Source: Candidatus Poseidoniales archaeon (GTDB taxonomy: Archaea; Thermoplasmatota; Poseidoniia; Poseidoniales; Thalassarchaeaceae). From it: a stretch of DNA of 16,515 bases. The translations under genes were made by a program, and so were the position numbers. A model generated the notes under the pieces. That model was not told the DNA's origin. It searched no databases and worked only from the letters and a program-made list of their open reading frames with translations. This document shows positions 7,901-15,769 of the stretch, one piece after another (the stretch's first letter is position 1; each line of letters opens with the position of its first letter). The DNA is taken from positions 1 to 16,515 of the forward strand of contig JAPKEY010000016.1 of the NCBI GenBank assembly GCA_028821815.1. Direction: 5' to 3'.

Positions 7901-9302
7901 TTCTGCCTTCTGCACAAACAGCCCTGATGAGTGCATACCGGTTGAACTGACCCTTGAGGTTGACAACGATAATGCGATTCCAGTGGTACAACTGCTTACG
8001 CCTTTCGATTTGCAGACAATTACTGCTAGTGATGATACACTTCTGAGTGGTGTTGCACGTGATACAGACGGCACGGTAACGAAGGTTGAGATTATCATTA
8101 AAGATCCTCAAGCCGGCTTCCTTGAAATGCCCGAAGGTTCACATTCATTGGTCACAGATATCATGGCAAATGGTGGATGGGCAACAACCTGGGATACGAC
8201 TAATTTGGTTCACAATTACCACTACATCATTGAAGTCCGTTCGTTTGATGGATTCCAATACAGTGAGGCCGCTTCGATTGAGATTATCATTGATAATCCC
8301 CCAAACCAAGACAACACTCGCCCGGCATTTAATTCGACGGAATGGCCTGATTCGGTGACAATTTTCTGTGAAGAAACAGGGGTTTCTTCAAACCGATGTG
8401 GCTCTGGATATTCGATCGACCTCACGCAATATTTCTCAGATATTGATGTGGGTGACAGTTTGTCTTACTACGTGCTTGATCAGTCGGACAAGTTTGAGGA
8501 TGACTTACACGCTGAGGTCATTACAATCGGTAGTTCTGGAATGGCCAATTACAATCCAATGTCGATGTCGTTTTACAAACCTGATATGGCGGATTGGTCT
8601 CTAGAAGCAGTCATTTTCCAAGTTCGTGACAGCGCAGGAAGTACCATCTCTTCAGACGCCATCGATTTCGATGTAGTGGGTGTATCATTTACTTCGGAAT
8701 GCGCTGGGTTGATGGTTGACGGTAGCTTTGTTCCTGGCTGCCCGGATGTAATTGGCAAGGATGACATCCTGGTTTACAGTGGCCATGGGCGACCAACAGT
8801 CAACGTCATCGGTGAAACTTCTGCTGGGTTGAGACTTGGTAGCACAGCTGTCGGAGAAGATGGTACATGGATGATGGAAATTGGTGCAAACCGCCTAGAC
8901 AAAGGTGACAACACAATCGTCTTTGAATACGGTAACATCGAACAACCACTCAATTCCGACTCACAGATTAATGTTGAAGGTGGTGCTGATGATGGCACTA
9001 GCATCTTCATGGGGATCTTGATGGCTGTTGGCGCTCTGATCATCCTCGGTGCTTTGGGGGCTGTGTTTGTCTTCTTCTTCGTCGAATTTGAAGACGAATA
9101 TGAGGATGACTTTGAGGTGCCTGCTGAAGAAGTGGACGCCTATGCTTGGGCGAAACAAGGCCAGCAACAGGATGTCGCCACTCCGGTGGTTGCCGAAGCG
9201 ACTGCTGAGCCAGTGGCAGCAGCTGCACCTGCAGCGGTCTCTGGTTATCCTGGCTGGAAGTGGGATGCAGAGCAAAACAAGTGGATTCCAGACAATCAGT
9301 GA
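4932..9302 (+). CDS. Secreted, C-terminally anchored beta-helix / Ig-like surface protein
   Basis: The 1456-residue product starts with a classic signal peptide: basic n-region (HRNK), hydrophobic core 9-28 and ALA at 31-33 before TNETSSG. Residues about 42-542 read as a right-handed parallel beta-helix, with short repeated strands, Asn/Gly/Ser turns and phrases such as IDVRNNMFNSTGTG. A Cys-bounded Asp-rich loop at 715-734 (CSDGMDNDGDLIYD...DC) resembles extracellular calcium-binding motifs. Three Ig-like modules follow (about 780-903, 905-1012, 1015-1122, each with a FTG/LSG-A-xD core), then a cadherin-like region (1130-1252). A membrane helix spans about 1358-1384. The 72-residue cytoplasmic tail is acidic, then Ala/Pro/Val-rich, and ends PGWKWDAEQNKWIPDNQ. 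Closely spaced Cys pairs suggest disulfide-stabilised loops outside the cell. A G8 run (6369-6376) encodes part of the GGGG at 479-482. A role in binding or processing surface polysaccharide is possible from the beta-helix, but no lyase or hydrolase catalytic set was recognised. Confidence 0.9.
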   Translation: MEETHRNKSLLLSFLMLTSVMIGLVGLMPTALATNETSSGTITGTEVWSGSHTLTDSVIVATGANLIVQPGTTVTMPNGTYLDVRGGLCAGDVACGANGMASNSSRITFNWQDPANASAIGSCYGIFSGNHYNSDPSCNEGILLRSTVDIGATKLNHVSITNAYGMPRWVSEIGEVRYGAVVAEGASPTMTALKFEGINTTSLLILDLARPDIVGGEFTVGDDETSLIGSAIQAYGAGSAIQPLSIIAPVFSGTDKGCGSNDDGRHVLWVEESFVEIKNAVIASGDYGIRLDTSAGFVNSSTIDTTCNGIDVNSKKTAGNNVAYKLTVQNNKITTDEKSPLTAFNFAWVDFNNNILDGASDGSGVQISKSQVNINGGSIGPIGGWNGIWSIGESDVRVENVTIQDTAKEPIIAGEYHFGDSGWSVPAPSENRMYVANSIIDSGGGDCTGQKAWGGDFPCPAIHAFRSSVTLLNNDISIGGGGDGIRAVGAIIDVRNNMFNSTGTGASIKHHNTGYAGDPQFGTLAFFSRNTWAGIGQAYNVTKSSVTVQSENIPIPNQVANTSNPVTLSWPDVEAASWTNWETQVLVPTCSVWPPQNFPLALEMTNNSTVFTYSNLTGLDTSNIYIDTSPIKWAVQIRKAEIVKFRTIVEGVRVGGSTVLIEDSHGEDLYSLTTDSQGWTPEVSLPSDFHLDMTGGGPGGINPDRYADDEGENSCSDGMDNDGDLIYDSDDPDCQAGPGSRELSLYYVSAYKFGKGYKKYSITMTSQTGVLTEIVTLENLAPSLTVSQNDGHSFKRSANFTGTAHDGQWAGIYASDELARWDQQGVVEQIQVKDPFTSDWIDMRLAVDDSSSDGEVTYNNHPFGHWYFEYDMSDQPEGDYTFEFRAFDGVTESQIITRTIKLNTEPPIVWVDGPASGTNIDDGIIHFTGRASDAYSGIFGSDIQRIWFEVDGPNNYYNLFDKPGGTAWSADWTVGHLPSGTYMVKVWASDSAFCTNSPDECIPVELTLEVDNDNAIPVVQLLTPFDLQTITASDDTLLSGVARDTDGTVTKVEIIIKDPQAGFLEMPEGSHSLVTDIMANGGWATTWDTTNLVHNYHYIIEVRSFDGFQYSEAASIEIIIDNPPNQDNTRPAFNSTEWPDSVTIFCEETGVSSNRCGSGYSIDLTQYFSDIDVGDSLSYYVLDQSDKFEDDLHAEVITIGSSGMANYNPMSMSFYKPDMADWSLEAVIFQVRDSAGSTISSDAIDFDVVGVSFTSECAGLMVDGSFVPGCPDVIGKDDILVYSGHGRPTVNVIGETSAGLRLGSTAVGEDGTWMMEIGANRLDKGDNTIVFEYGNIEQPLNSDSQINVEGGADDGTSIFMGILMAVGALIILGALGAVFVFFFVEFEDEYEDDFEVPAEEVDAYAWAKQGQQQDVATPVVAEATAEPVAAAAPAAVSGYPGWKWDAEQNKWIPDNQ

Positions 9303-9313
9303 TGTGGGAGTGC

Positions 9314-9338
9314 ACCTGACTTTGGCATTGGGTCAGGT
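9314..9338 (+). terminator. Possible hairpin after the beta-helix gene
   Basis: ACCTGAC (9314-9320) and GTCAGGT (9332-9338) form a perfect 7-bp stem with an 11-nt loop, beginning 11 bp after the stop codon at 9302. There is no T-run after it, so a conventional terminator is doubtful. It may instead stabilise the 3' end or shape the leader of the next gene. Confidence 0.3.
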
Positions 9339-9386
9339 CGGGTGTGCTCGCGTCACTATCAAAAGGGGACAAGTCAAAATTGGAAT

Positions 9387-9390
9387 GGAG
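9387..9390 (+). promoter_or_regulatory. Ribosome-binding site deciding the start of the STAND ATPase
   Basis: GGAG lies 8 nt before the ATG at 9399. The frame is open back to a GTG at 9342, but the 19 extra residues that start would add have no domain character and overlap the hairpin region. The winged helix begins soon after the ATG at 9399. Confidence 0.5.
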
Positions 9391-9398
9391 TGTGTAGT

Positions 9399-11927
9399 AT
9401 GAGTCATCCCCGACCAGGTGTGCAGGAGCGGATCATGCTCCATCTGCGCGACTATGCAGATTACACAGATTCGGTCGAGGTTCCCTTCGCGCTTTCACAG
9501 ATGGGAATTGCAAATGCAGTCGCAATCGCACGTAGCAATGTACCCCGTGCGATTGCTGGCTTGAAGGATGCCAAACACCTGATTGAACGTCAAGCGCACG
9601 TTGCAGGGGTCAGCCGAAAACGCAAGGCGTATTTCCTAACCGATTCAGGCATGATCCAAGCGGAAGAAACTTGGAAACGTCTTTCAGAACATCCTGTGCG
9701 CCTGGTTGACAAAGAAGGTGCTTCACACATAACGACTTTAGCAGGTTCAATTGATATCGCTACATTCCCACTCCGCGCAGTAGACGTTCTCCGCTACATG
9801 GACGATAACGGAATGCTAGATTTACGCATTCTCAATGAAGAATTGATTCAGCGTGATTTAGACAAACACGTCGAAAAGCAACTTGTGACCTCATTGGGTG
9901 ATCTACCTCGGACTAGGTCATTCTTCGGTAGGGAAACTGAACTTGAGAATATTTGTGCACTACTCGATGCTCGATCATCGTGTTTACTTGTCCCCGGTAT
10001 TGCAGGTATTGGGAAAACAGCGCTTGCTGGAAAAGTCATTGAGCAATACACACATCGACGGAATTTACTCTACCATCGCTGTCAAGATTGGGAGGGAAGT
10101 CGCGCTTTCCTCGAGGCTTGTGCTGAATGGTTGTCTACCATTGGCGATGATGATTTGGCTGATTACATCCATGCAACGTCAGTCCCCCAATCATCAGTTG
10201 CGGTGAATCTAATAATCGGCGCCCTTGAAGAAATACCATCACTTATTGTCATCGATGTTTTACATACGGTCAACGATGATGCACTATTCTCGATTCTTCG
10301 AGGTTTGTCACAACGGATGGGGGACGCTCAAGAATGTGGCCTTGTGATGTTCAGTCGTTCGTTCCGTGCGGTTGTCCCATTGAAGGATGCAGAAGGTAAA
10401 ATTTCCGCCTTAGTCTTGCCATTGGATGGATTAGACCAACCTGCGAGTCGAAACTTGTTGACGACAATGCCTAATCTCGATATGTCTGCGTTTCTCCATA
10501 TTTACACACTTTCTCGGGGCCACCCATTGATTCTACAACTCATCAATAGGGGTTCGGTTGGTTCTACCTTCCACGATACACTGGAAACTTTCGTTGACGA
10601 GGAAATTTTCAGCCGGCTTTCTGGTGCTGAAAAGCGCGTACTCGGTGCTATCGCAATCTACAGGGAGCCGATGCCTCTTGAGGCCCTTTCAAACCATGAA
10701 ATCGAGACGGATTTACTCGGTGATTTGGTTGAGAAGGGTTTGGCTAGGCAAGTCGACAGTGAAAATTACGATGTTCACGACTTGGTTCGGGAATTCTTAC
10801 TTCGCACATTCGATACTGTGACAGCAACTGCATTGCACGCAGATGCGTGTGCTTGGTATCGAAAGCGCCTTACTGCTCCAGAGCAGCAATTGGAATACAT
10901 CTACCATCTTGTGAATTCCGAGGATGCTGATTCTCTTGGTGATGTGCTTGAGAAACACGGTCGTACTCTGATACGAAGTGGGCACATGGAATTGCTTCCA
11001 CTTCTCTTGAATCTTGATCAATCACAATATAAATCAGAAACATGGGCCATGATTCTAGAAATGCGTGGAGACATTTTTTCATTACAAGGTCGATGGGATG
11101 ATGCGGAATCTGAATACGAGGGCGCTCTCTCATTGGTGATAGATCAACCGAATGCTTCTCTTGAAATACAAGGAAGACTCCTGTCGAGTAAAGCAGATTT
11201 GGCTATTCAGCGTGACGAATCTGATTCCGCCTTAGAGTTACACCGGCAAGCACTTCAGTTGTTCATCGATACCGGGAATGCGAAGGGTGCAGCTCGAACA
11301 TACGCCAACATGGGGTACATCTTCCGCCACCGGAAGGATACCAAACGTGCCCTTGAGGTCTATGGAAACGTTGAGCAATTACTCGAAGCTGAAGATGATC
11401 CCGAATTGGTCGAGGTCCGCATCAAATTGGCCTCAGCCCTCCTTGAAATGGGGGAAATTGACCGCGCACGCGAGCATGCCTTATCTTCGTACGAGGAGAC
11501 AGAAGGATCCGAAAATGTCGGACTGCATGCCCGCGCTCGCGCTGTGCTTGGACGATTTTATGCTCGGACTGGAGATCCTGACCTTGCACTGCACCATTAT
11601 TCGGAGGCCTTGGAACAAATGGCTGAAGAAAGTGATCAACGTAGTGCTGTGGAAATCACCATTCTGCTTGGAGAGGCCCTTTCAGATGCTGGCCGTTCCG
11701 CTGAGGCAGTCGAACATTATCTCGATGGCTTGGCAATGGCAGAAGCCAATGATTTCCGGCCAATGATTGGTGAATTATTGGCACGCTTAGGTGAGGCAGC
11801 CCCAGAAAAATCCGAACGTATGAATTACCTACAACGCGCACTCACAGTTTTCCGTGAATTGGGTGCTGGTGCACGGATGAGGGAAGTTCAGGGGCAGATG
11901 CATCGAGCGATAATGGGTGGTAATTAG
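9399..11927 (+). CDS. STAND-class ATPase with winged-helix N-terminus and C-terminal TPRs
   Basis: The 842-residue product has three parts. Residues about 7-86 form a winged helix: a helix pair, then RSNVPRAIAGLKDAKHLIER, and a wing ending KRKAYFLTDSG, as in MarR-like domains. Residues about 171-470 form a STAND/AAA_16-type NTPase: FFGRETEL at the entry, Walker A GIAGIGKT (200-207), Walker B LIVID (282-286), an FSR sensor motif (318-320), the GHPL motif (374-377) and a second winged-helix-like segment ending DVHDLVREFLL. Residues about 546-821 contain roughly seven TPRs of about 40 residues (for example ILEMRGDIFSLQGRWDDAES). Walker B reads IDVLH, where family members usually have two adjacent acids, so hydrolysis may be slow or absent. 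This MalT-like layout suggests a soluble switch that binds a ligand or partner through the TPRs and DNA through the N-terminus. Regulating the neighbouring surface genes is an inference from position only. The stop overlaps the convergent gene by 4 bp. Confidence 0.9.
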   Translation: MSHPRPGVQERIMLHLRDYADYTDSVEVPFALSQMGIANAVAIARSNVPRAIAGLKDAKHLIERQAHVAGVSRKRKAYFLTDSGMIQAEETWKRLSEHPVRLVDKEGASHITTLAGSIDIATFPLRAVDVLRYMDDNGMLDLRILNEELIQRDLDKHVEKQLVTSLGDLPRTRSFFGRETELENICALLDARSSCLLVPGIAGIGKTALAGKVIEQYTHRRNLLYHRCQDWEGSRAFLEACAEWLSTIGDDDLADYIHATSVPQSSVAVNLIIGALEEIPSLIVIDVLHTVNDDALFSILRGLSQRMGDAQECGLVMFSRSFRAVVPLKDAEGKISALVLPLDGLDQPASRNLLTTMPNLDMSAFLHIYTLSRGHPLILQLINRGSVGSTFHDTLETFVDEEIFSRLSGAEKRVLGAIAIYREPMPLEALSNHEIETDLLGDLVEKGLARQVDSENYDVHDLVREFLLRTFDTVTATALHADACAWYRKRLTAPEQQLEYIYHLVNSEDADSLGDVLEKHGRTLIRSGHMELLPLLLNLDQSQYKSETWAMILEMRGDIFSLQGRWDDAESEYEGALSLVIDQPNASLEIQGRLLSSKADLAIQRDESDSALELHRQALQLFIDTGNAKGAARTYANMGYIFRHRKDTKRALEVYGNVEQLLEAEDDPELVEVRIKLASALLEMGEIDRAREHALSSYEETEGSENVGLHARARAVLGRFYARTGDPDLALHHYSEALEQMAEESDQRSAVEITILLGEALSDAGRSAEAVEHYLDGLAMAEANDFRPMIGELLARLGEAAPEKSERMNYLQRALTVFRELGAGARMREVQGQMHRAIMGGN

Positions 11928-12394
11928 AACCCTGGTTGCTCAACTTGAATGGTTACTTGCCCCGAATCTAATACGACCCAAACAGTTTCGACCCCCACAA
12001 GCTTGACGACACCAGAATGCGTGGTCGCAGCAGCACCTGAAATCGGTTGACTTGTACGGTACATTTGTTCACCATCAGAAAGATGTACAGCATCATCGGT
12101 CAACCACATTTCAAGTTGCAACCCAACTGCTGACGAGAGATGCATTTCAACCGGCTCAGCATAACGAGCATCGCCATCCAATCGTGCGGCTTCATCAGCT
12201 CGCTCAACTGCCGCACCAACAGCGAGCAAATTTTCTTCCAATGCTTCTTCAGTCCACCGATCTTGTGTTGAAACTTCCAGCCCCCACACCCATATGGAAA
12301 ATGAAGAAAGGAACATGAGCCCGAGTAGAAACGTGAATACATAACCTATTTCGGTGGCTGCTGCTGAATCATCTCTAGCCAATTTTCGCGTCAT
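11924..12394 (-). CDS. Small archaeal pilin-like protein (third gene of the pilin-like operon)
   Basis: The 156-residue product begins with a short basic stretch (MTRKLARDD), then AAATEIG and a hydrophobic helix to about residue 38. The next segment (40-72) is Glu/Ala-rich and probably continues the helix; a beta-rich C-terminal half follows. This is the layout of an archaeal type IV pilin or pseudopilin. Glu15 aligns with the acid in AVSEIMG of the first operon gene and would fall near position +5 of a processed pilin. Its start overlaps the stop of the preceding gene by one base (TAATG), indicating translational coupling. A G7 run (minus strand, 12402-12408) lies 7 nt before its ATG and may serve as a poor Shine-Dalgarno. 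Its size suits a minor pilin. Cleavage by a prepilin peptidase is inferred. Confidence 0.75.
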   Translation of the reverse strand: MTRKLARDDSAAATEIGYVFTFLLGLMFLSSFSIWVWGLEVSTQDRWTEEALEENLLAVGAAVERADEAARLDGDARYAEPVEMHLSSAVGLQLEMWLTDDAVHLSDGEQMYRTSQPISGAAATTHSGVVKLVGVETVWVVLDSGQVTIQVEQPGF

Positions 12395-14700
12395 TATGCA
12401 GCCCCCCCGTTATTGGTTTGACTTGTCAGACAGGCAACCTGTAGATTGAACAGAACTGGTTCTCCACCTGCATGGTATACAACTTCAGGCATCGTGGGTG
12501 ATGTTTGTACCCATCCTACGTAATCATCAAGCATTTCCAATTGTCCAGGGAATGCCAACCAGTCTGACGAATATTCAACTTCTTCTGAGCTTGCGGCTGC
12601 AATAGCAACTGCATAGGGCCCATCCCAACCACGGCGGACTTGATGTGCATCTATTGTTGCAATCTGTTCACGAACATCAAGGGTAAGAGTGAGCTCAATT
12701 TGGGCCGAACCAGAAACTGAATCCATTGTCGGAATTGAGACTGGAACTGTGGCTGCAAGTCGAGGTCCGGGTCCTTCACGAGAAGGAGGCGGAATCAGAA
12801 CATCTGCCTGATATTCGGGGTGGTTTGTACCCACGAATCCTCCTTGGGTGAGAATTTGTAAATTCGTAACACTCGAATCGAACGTGTAAGTGAGTCTTGG
12901 TAGGTGGAGGGCCCATGCTGAACCAAGGGTGGCATGTGGGTCATCACCAACAGCCCCTCGTATCGAGAGTTGTAATCCAAAGAAATGGGTCCCGTCCCGC
13001 CATGCGTTTCTGATGTCGCTAGTTTTCCAGTGATCAACCGGTGTCCACGGCATGTCGATTTCAATCCAACCAGACGCCCGTATGCCCACTGCTACACAAC
13101 GTTCTGCACCATCTTCTGGAATTTCCGTCGAACCATTTTCACCAGTTGTGACATAAACTCGCAAGGATCCTTCTATTGTTTCAATCGAAAGTGCACCTGT
13201 GTGGCCAGAATTTAGGGAAAGGGTAGTTGCAGGTGAACTATGGTTGGTAGTGCCAACTTGATTCAGATAGGTGGTCCATGAAGCGGTTGGACCTGCGGGC
13301 TGAAAGATGAGTGAAGTAACTCCTACAGTTGGTGATTCTGGAACCCCACCACTCTTGGGTGGCTCAAATTTCCAATCCGTCCCAGATATTCGACCTGTAT
13401 CAGCAGCTGGAGAAATCGACAAACTTCCTGGACGCCACCCTGTGGTATGGGTTGCTGTACTACCTACTGTCTGCGTATCCAGAATCCATTCGACTTGAAT
13501 CGGGCTTCCGCCTTCAATCCATGAAAAATCATCCGCATCCCACGGGATTCGAATACTCGAGTAACCACTGATTGCATGGTAGAGGTTTCCAATTTTCGCG
13601 GTTGTTGGTGCACTGTTGGGGTTGTGAATGAGCAAAGAACCATCCATCGCTGGTGGGCGGAAGTGAACTCCAGTCCACGAACCACTTCGATCAGGCCACG
13701 AGATTGCCCCTGGACCCTCGCCATCGAGGTCGACTGAATCTCCCCAATGGAGGACCATTCTAGCAGAGGCTGAGGTACGCAGGACAAGTTGTTGCGCTTG
13801 TGATACCGTGATTTCTCCTTGCCATGTATGTACTGTATCACTTTCACCCGAAGGTGCTTGTATCACTGATGTCGATGATGAACTTCCACTTCCTCGTGTG
13901 GTCCCAGTCTCCCATTCTAGTGTGAAAGGTGAATCAGATTCGAGGTGGACCGAATGTGAATTTGCAACTAGAGGGATGGTCCAACTTCTGCCTTCAGCAG
14001 AACCGGGCATGGGTTGATCAGGGGTGGCGAGAAAAGCCCCACCTTCCCCACGCCACATCACCACTCGAAGTGGCATTTCGCTGTGAATCCATGCTTCCCC
14101 ATCTGAAGCACTGAGGTCAGTCATCACCCAAACATCATTCGGCGACATTAGTTCCTCATCTACCGAATTATTTTGCTCAAAACCCAATTGGTTGGAACCC
14201 AACAGCGTTGTTAGTGTATTGATTGGGGTGGCTGACACATTTCCGTCCAAAATGGGTAAACGGTAGTGATTCAAAGATTCAACAGATGCATGTAAGTTGG
14301 TCGTGCACAGGCTCTCAATACGATGTTCAGCGTGTTTCAACCGCATTTCATCATCTAGATCAAGCACACCTTCTAGCCTGAATGTACTATCTGGTTGGTG
14401 AGTGGCGCTGTACCACGTACCGCCTTCCAATAGTTGCCAACCTAGCATACCCGTATGTGGTCGGATTGTCAGTTGAGCCGTATCGCCTGGAGTTCCAGAT
14501 TCACTCAATCGTTCTGTTTCCGATGCCAAGTCTTCCATTTGACCAACCATGTTTTCTCGCTCAACAGCACCATGTAATTCGTCGATGACTGGGATGACGG
14601 TGACCATCATACCAGAGATGATTGAAATCACACCAGCAAACAGCAAGACCGTCGCAATTGCTGCAGAAACTGCATCTTCGTCATGGTCCCTGCGCATCAT
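12394..14700 (-). CDS. Very large pilin-like protein (second gene of the pilin-like operon)
   Basis: The 768-residue product starts with a charged leader (MMRRDHDED), then AVSAAIA and a hydrophobic helix to about residue 39. A Glu-rich helical stretch (41-67) and about 700 residues of beta-rich, Ser/Thr/Trp/Gly-rich sequence without recognised catalytic motifs follow. The N-terminus matches the archaeal pilin class, but typical pilins are 100-250 residues, so this is exceptionally long. Position 13 is Ala where both operon partners have Glu. ATGA overlap with the upstream gene (14697-14700) and TAATG overlap with the downstream gene show tight coupling, implying a fixed ratio in one complex. 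An ATGATG start leaves one-codon uncertainty. The G7 run at its 3' end encodes part of the C-terminal NGGAA. It could be a tip adhesin or a large minor pilin; haloarchaeal pilin-like proteins of unknown function are the nearest comparison I can offer. Confidence 0.78.
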   Translation of the reverse strand: MMRRDHDEDAVSAAIATVLLFAGVISIISGMMVTVIPVIDELHGAVERENMVGQMEDLASETERLSESGTPGDTAQLTIRPHTGMLGWQLLEGGTWYSATHQPDSTFRLEGVLDLDDEMRLKHAEHRIESLCTTNLHASVESLNHYRLPILDGNVSATPINTLTTLLGSNQLGFEQNNSVDEELMSPNDVWVMTDLSASDGEAWIHSEMPLRVVMWRGEGGAFLATPDQPMPGSAEGRSWTIPLVANSHSVHLESDSPFTLEWETGTTRGSGSSSSTSVIQAPSGESDTVHTWQGEITVSQAQQLVLRTSASARMVLHWGDSVDLDGEGPGAISWPDRSGSWTGVHFRPPAMDGSLLIHNPNSAPTTAKIGNLYHAISGYSSIRIPWDADDFSWIEGGSPIQVEWILDTQTVGSTATHTTGWRPGSLSISPAADTGRISGTDWKFEPPKSGGVPESPTVGVTSLIFQPAGPTASWTTYLNQVGTTNHSSPATTLSLNSGHTGALSIETIEGSLRVYVTTGENGSTEIPEDGAERCVAVGIRASGWIEIDMPWTPVDHWKTSDIRNAWRDGTHFFGLQLSIRGAVGDDPHATLGSAWALHLPRLTYTFDSSVTNLQILTQGGFVGTNHPEYQADVLIPPPSREGPGPRLAATVPVSIPTMDSVSGSAQIELTLTLDVREQIATIDAHQVRRGWDGPYAVAIAAASSEEVEYSSDWLAFPGQLEMLDDYVGWVQTSPTMPEVVYHAGGEPVLFNLQVACLTSQTNNGGAA

Positions 14701-15731
14701 TGGACCACAACCTGTTGCAGAATCACGTCAAGATGGAAATCGCTGGATGCAGGGTGAATCGTCATGCCTTCGGCACCTGAGAGTCTGCCATTCGGACCAA
14801 ATCCAATATAGTCACTTGAATCACCGGTTGCACGGTGCAAATCATACGCGTCGGTCCAGTGGCGGAGATATCTCGATTCAGGATTGTCCAATCCAGAAAA
14901 TTCTGCAGTCAATCTAAGGTTTCGGGCTTGGTCATCGAAGAATGTAATCACTCCTCTACTTTCGATATCGAGGGATACATCTGTGCTGCGGTCCAACCCT
15001 TCGACATCGACATCCAGGAGTACGAAACTGACTCGCAAGCCACCATCTAGAGCGCGGTCGTGGTGGAGGCGTGGGTAACTGCGAACATCGATCGGTTGAT
15101 TCGGGAGTTGTTCGATTCTGGCCCCGTTGACGAGGTTAATTTGGAATGTTCCTGAGGTCAGTGGAGTTTGAATTTGGACACCGTCCAAGGGTGTTTGAAT
15201 CCAGCGGTGGATGACTTGTCCTGAAGCGTCTAGGATATCGATTTTGACCCAACCCTGCAGACTCACATTCGTGGTGATTTGACCCTGAACTTCTGATAAA
15301 TTCCACCACTCGGAATCCAAACTGGTTTGGATGTGTGCCGATGTAGCAGTACTGTTCAACGACGACACAATGATGATTCCATTCTCCATTGAAACTGTCA
15401 CCCGATCATGCCCAATCAGATCAGCACTGATTTGCCAAATCTCTGCGATTCGTAGGGGTTCAATCGTGTCTTTTACGTGCTGGCTGCTGACCACAACTCC
15501 AGTTCCAGCTGGTGATTCCGCAACGACCAACAAACGATCATTGAATTGGGTGGCAGCAACGCTACCTGCTACCCAATCTCGATTGTCGGTTAAATCTTGC
15601 ATGAAGGGCTGCATGACAACAACAACACCTGCCATTGTCGAGATAACCATGGCCAACAGCATGGTGACGCCCATGATTTCGGAAACCGCCCGCTCATCGG
15701 CCGATTGCCGGGTGGCAGTGGGGGGGCGCAT
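14697..15731 (-). CDS. Archaeal pilin-like protein (first gene of the pilin-like operon)
   Basis: The 344-residue product has a polar leader (1-14), then AVSEIMG (15-21) and a hydrophobic helix to about residue 40. This is close to the AVSPVIG pattern of archaeal type IV pilin N-termini, with Glu18 in place of Pro. The rest is beta-rich, with strands such as GWVKIDILDASGQVIHRWI and LRVSFVLLDVDVEGL, and has no recognised enzyme motif. The ATG at 15731 is the only good start before the leader. No clear Shine-Dalgarno precedes it, so a short-leader transcript is possible. A seven-base homopolymer (plus-strand G, 15720-15726) lies in codons 2-4. The stop overlaps the next start as ATGA. It is probably the first gene of a three-gene operon whose upstream control region contains the dyad at 15770-15790. 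Confidence 0.78.
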   Translation of the reverse strand: MRPPTATRQSADERAVSEIMGVTMLLAMVISTMAGVVVVMQPFMQDLTDNRDWVAGSVAATQFNDRLLVVAESPAGTGVVVSSQHVKDTIEPLRIAEIWQISADLIGHDRVTVSMENGIIIVSSLNSTATSAHIQTSLDSEWWNLSEVQGQITTNVSLQGWVKIDILDASGQVIHRWIQTPLDGVQIQTPLTSGTFQINLVNGARIEQLPNQPIDVRSYPRLHHDRALDGGLRVSFVLLDVDVEGLDRSTDVSLDIESRGVITFFDDQARNLRLTAEFSGLDNPESRYLRHWTDAYDLHRATGDSSDYIGFGPNGRLSGAEGMTIHPASSDFHLDVILQQVVVQ

Positions 15732-15769
15732 GGGTCGACATATCGCCGTATGTTCTTAGCCATTCTCAT

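Noticed and set aside
9342..9398. GTG at 9342 as the start of the STAND ATPase
   Set aside because: The extra 19 residues lack domain character and there is a better placed GGAG before the ATG at 9399.
12052..12318. Plus-strand open frame across the small pilin-like gene
   Set aside because: It lies opposite a gene with a clear pilin-like N-terminus and translational coupling; its His/Gln-rich product has no recognisable features.
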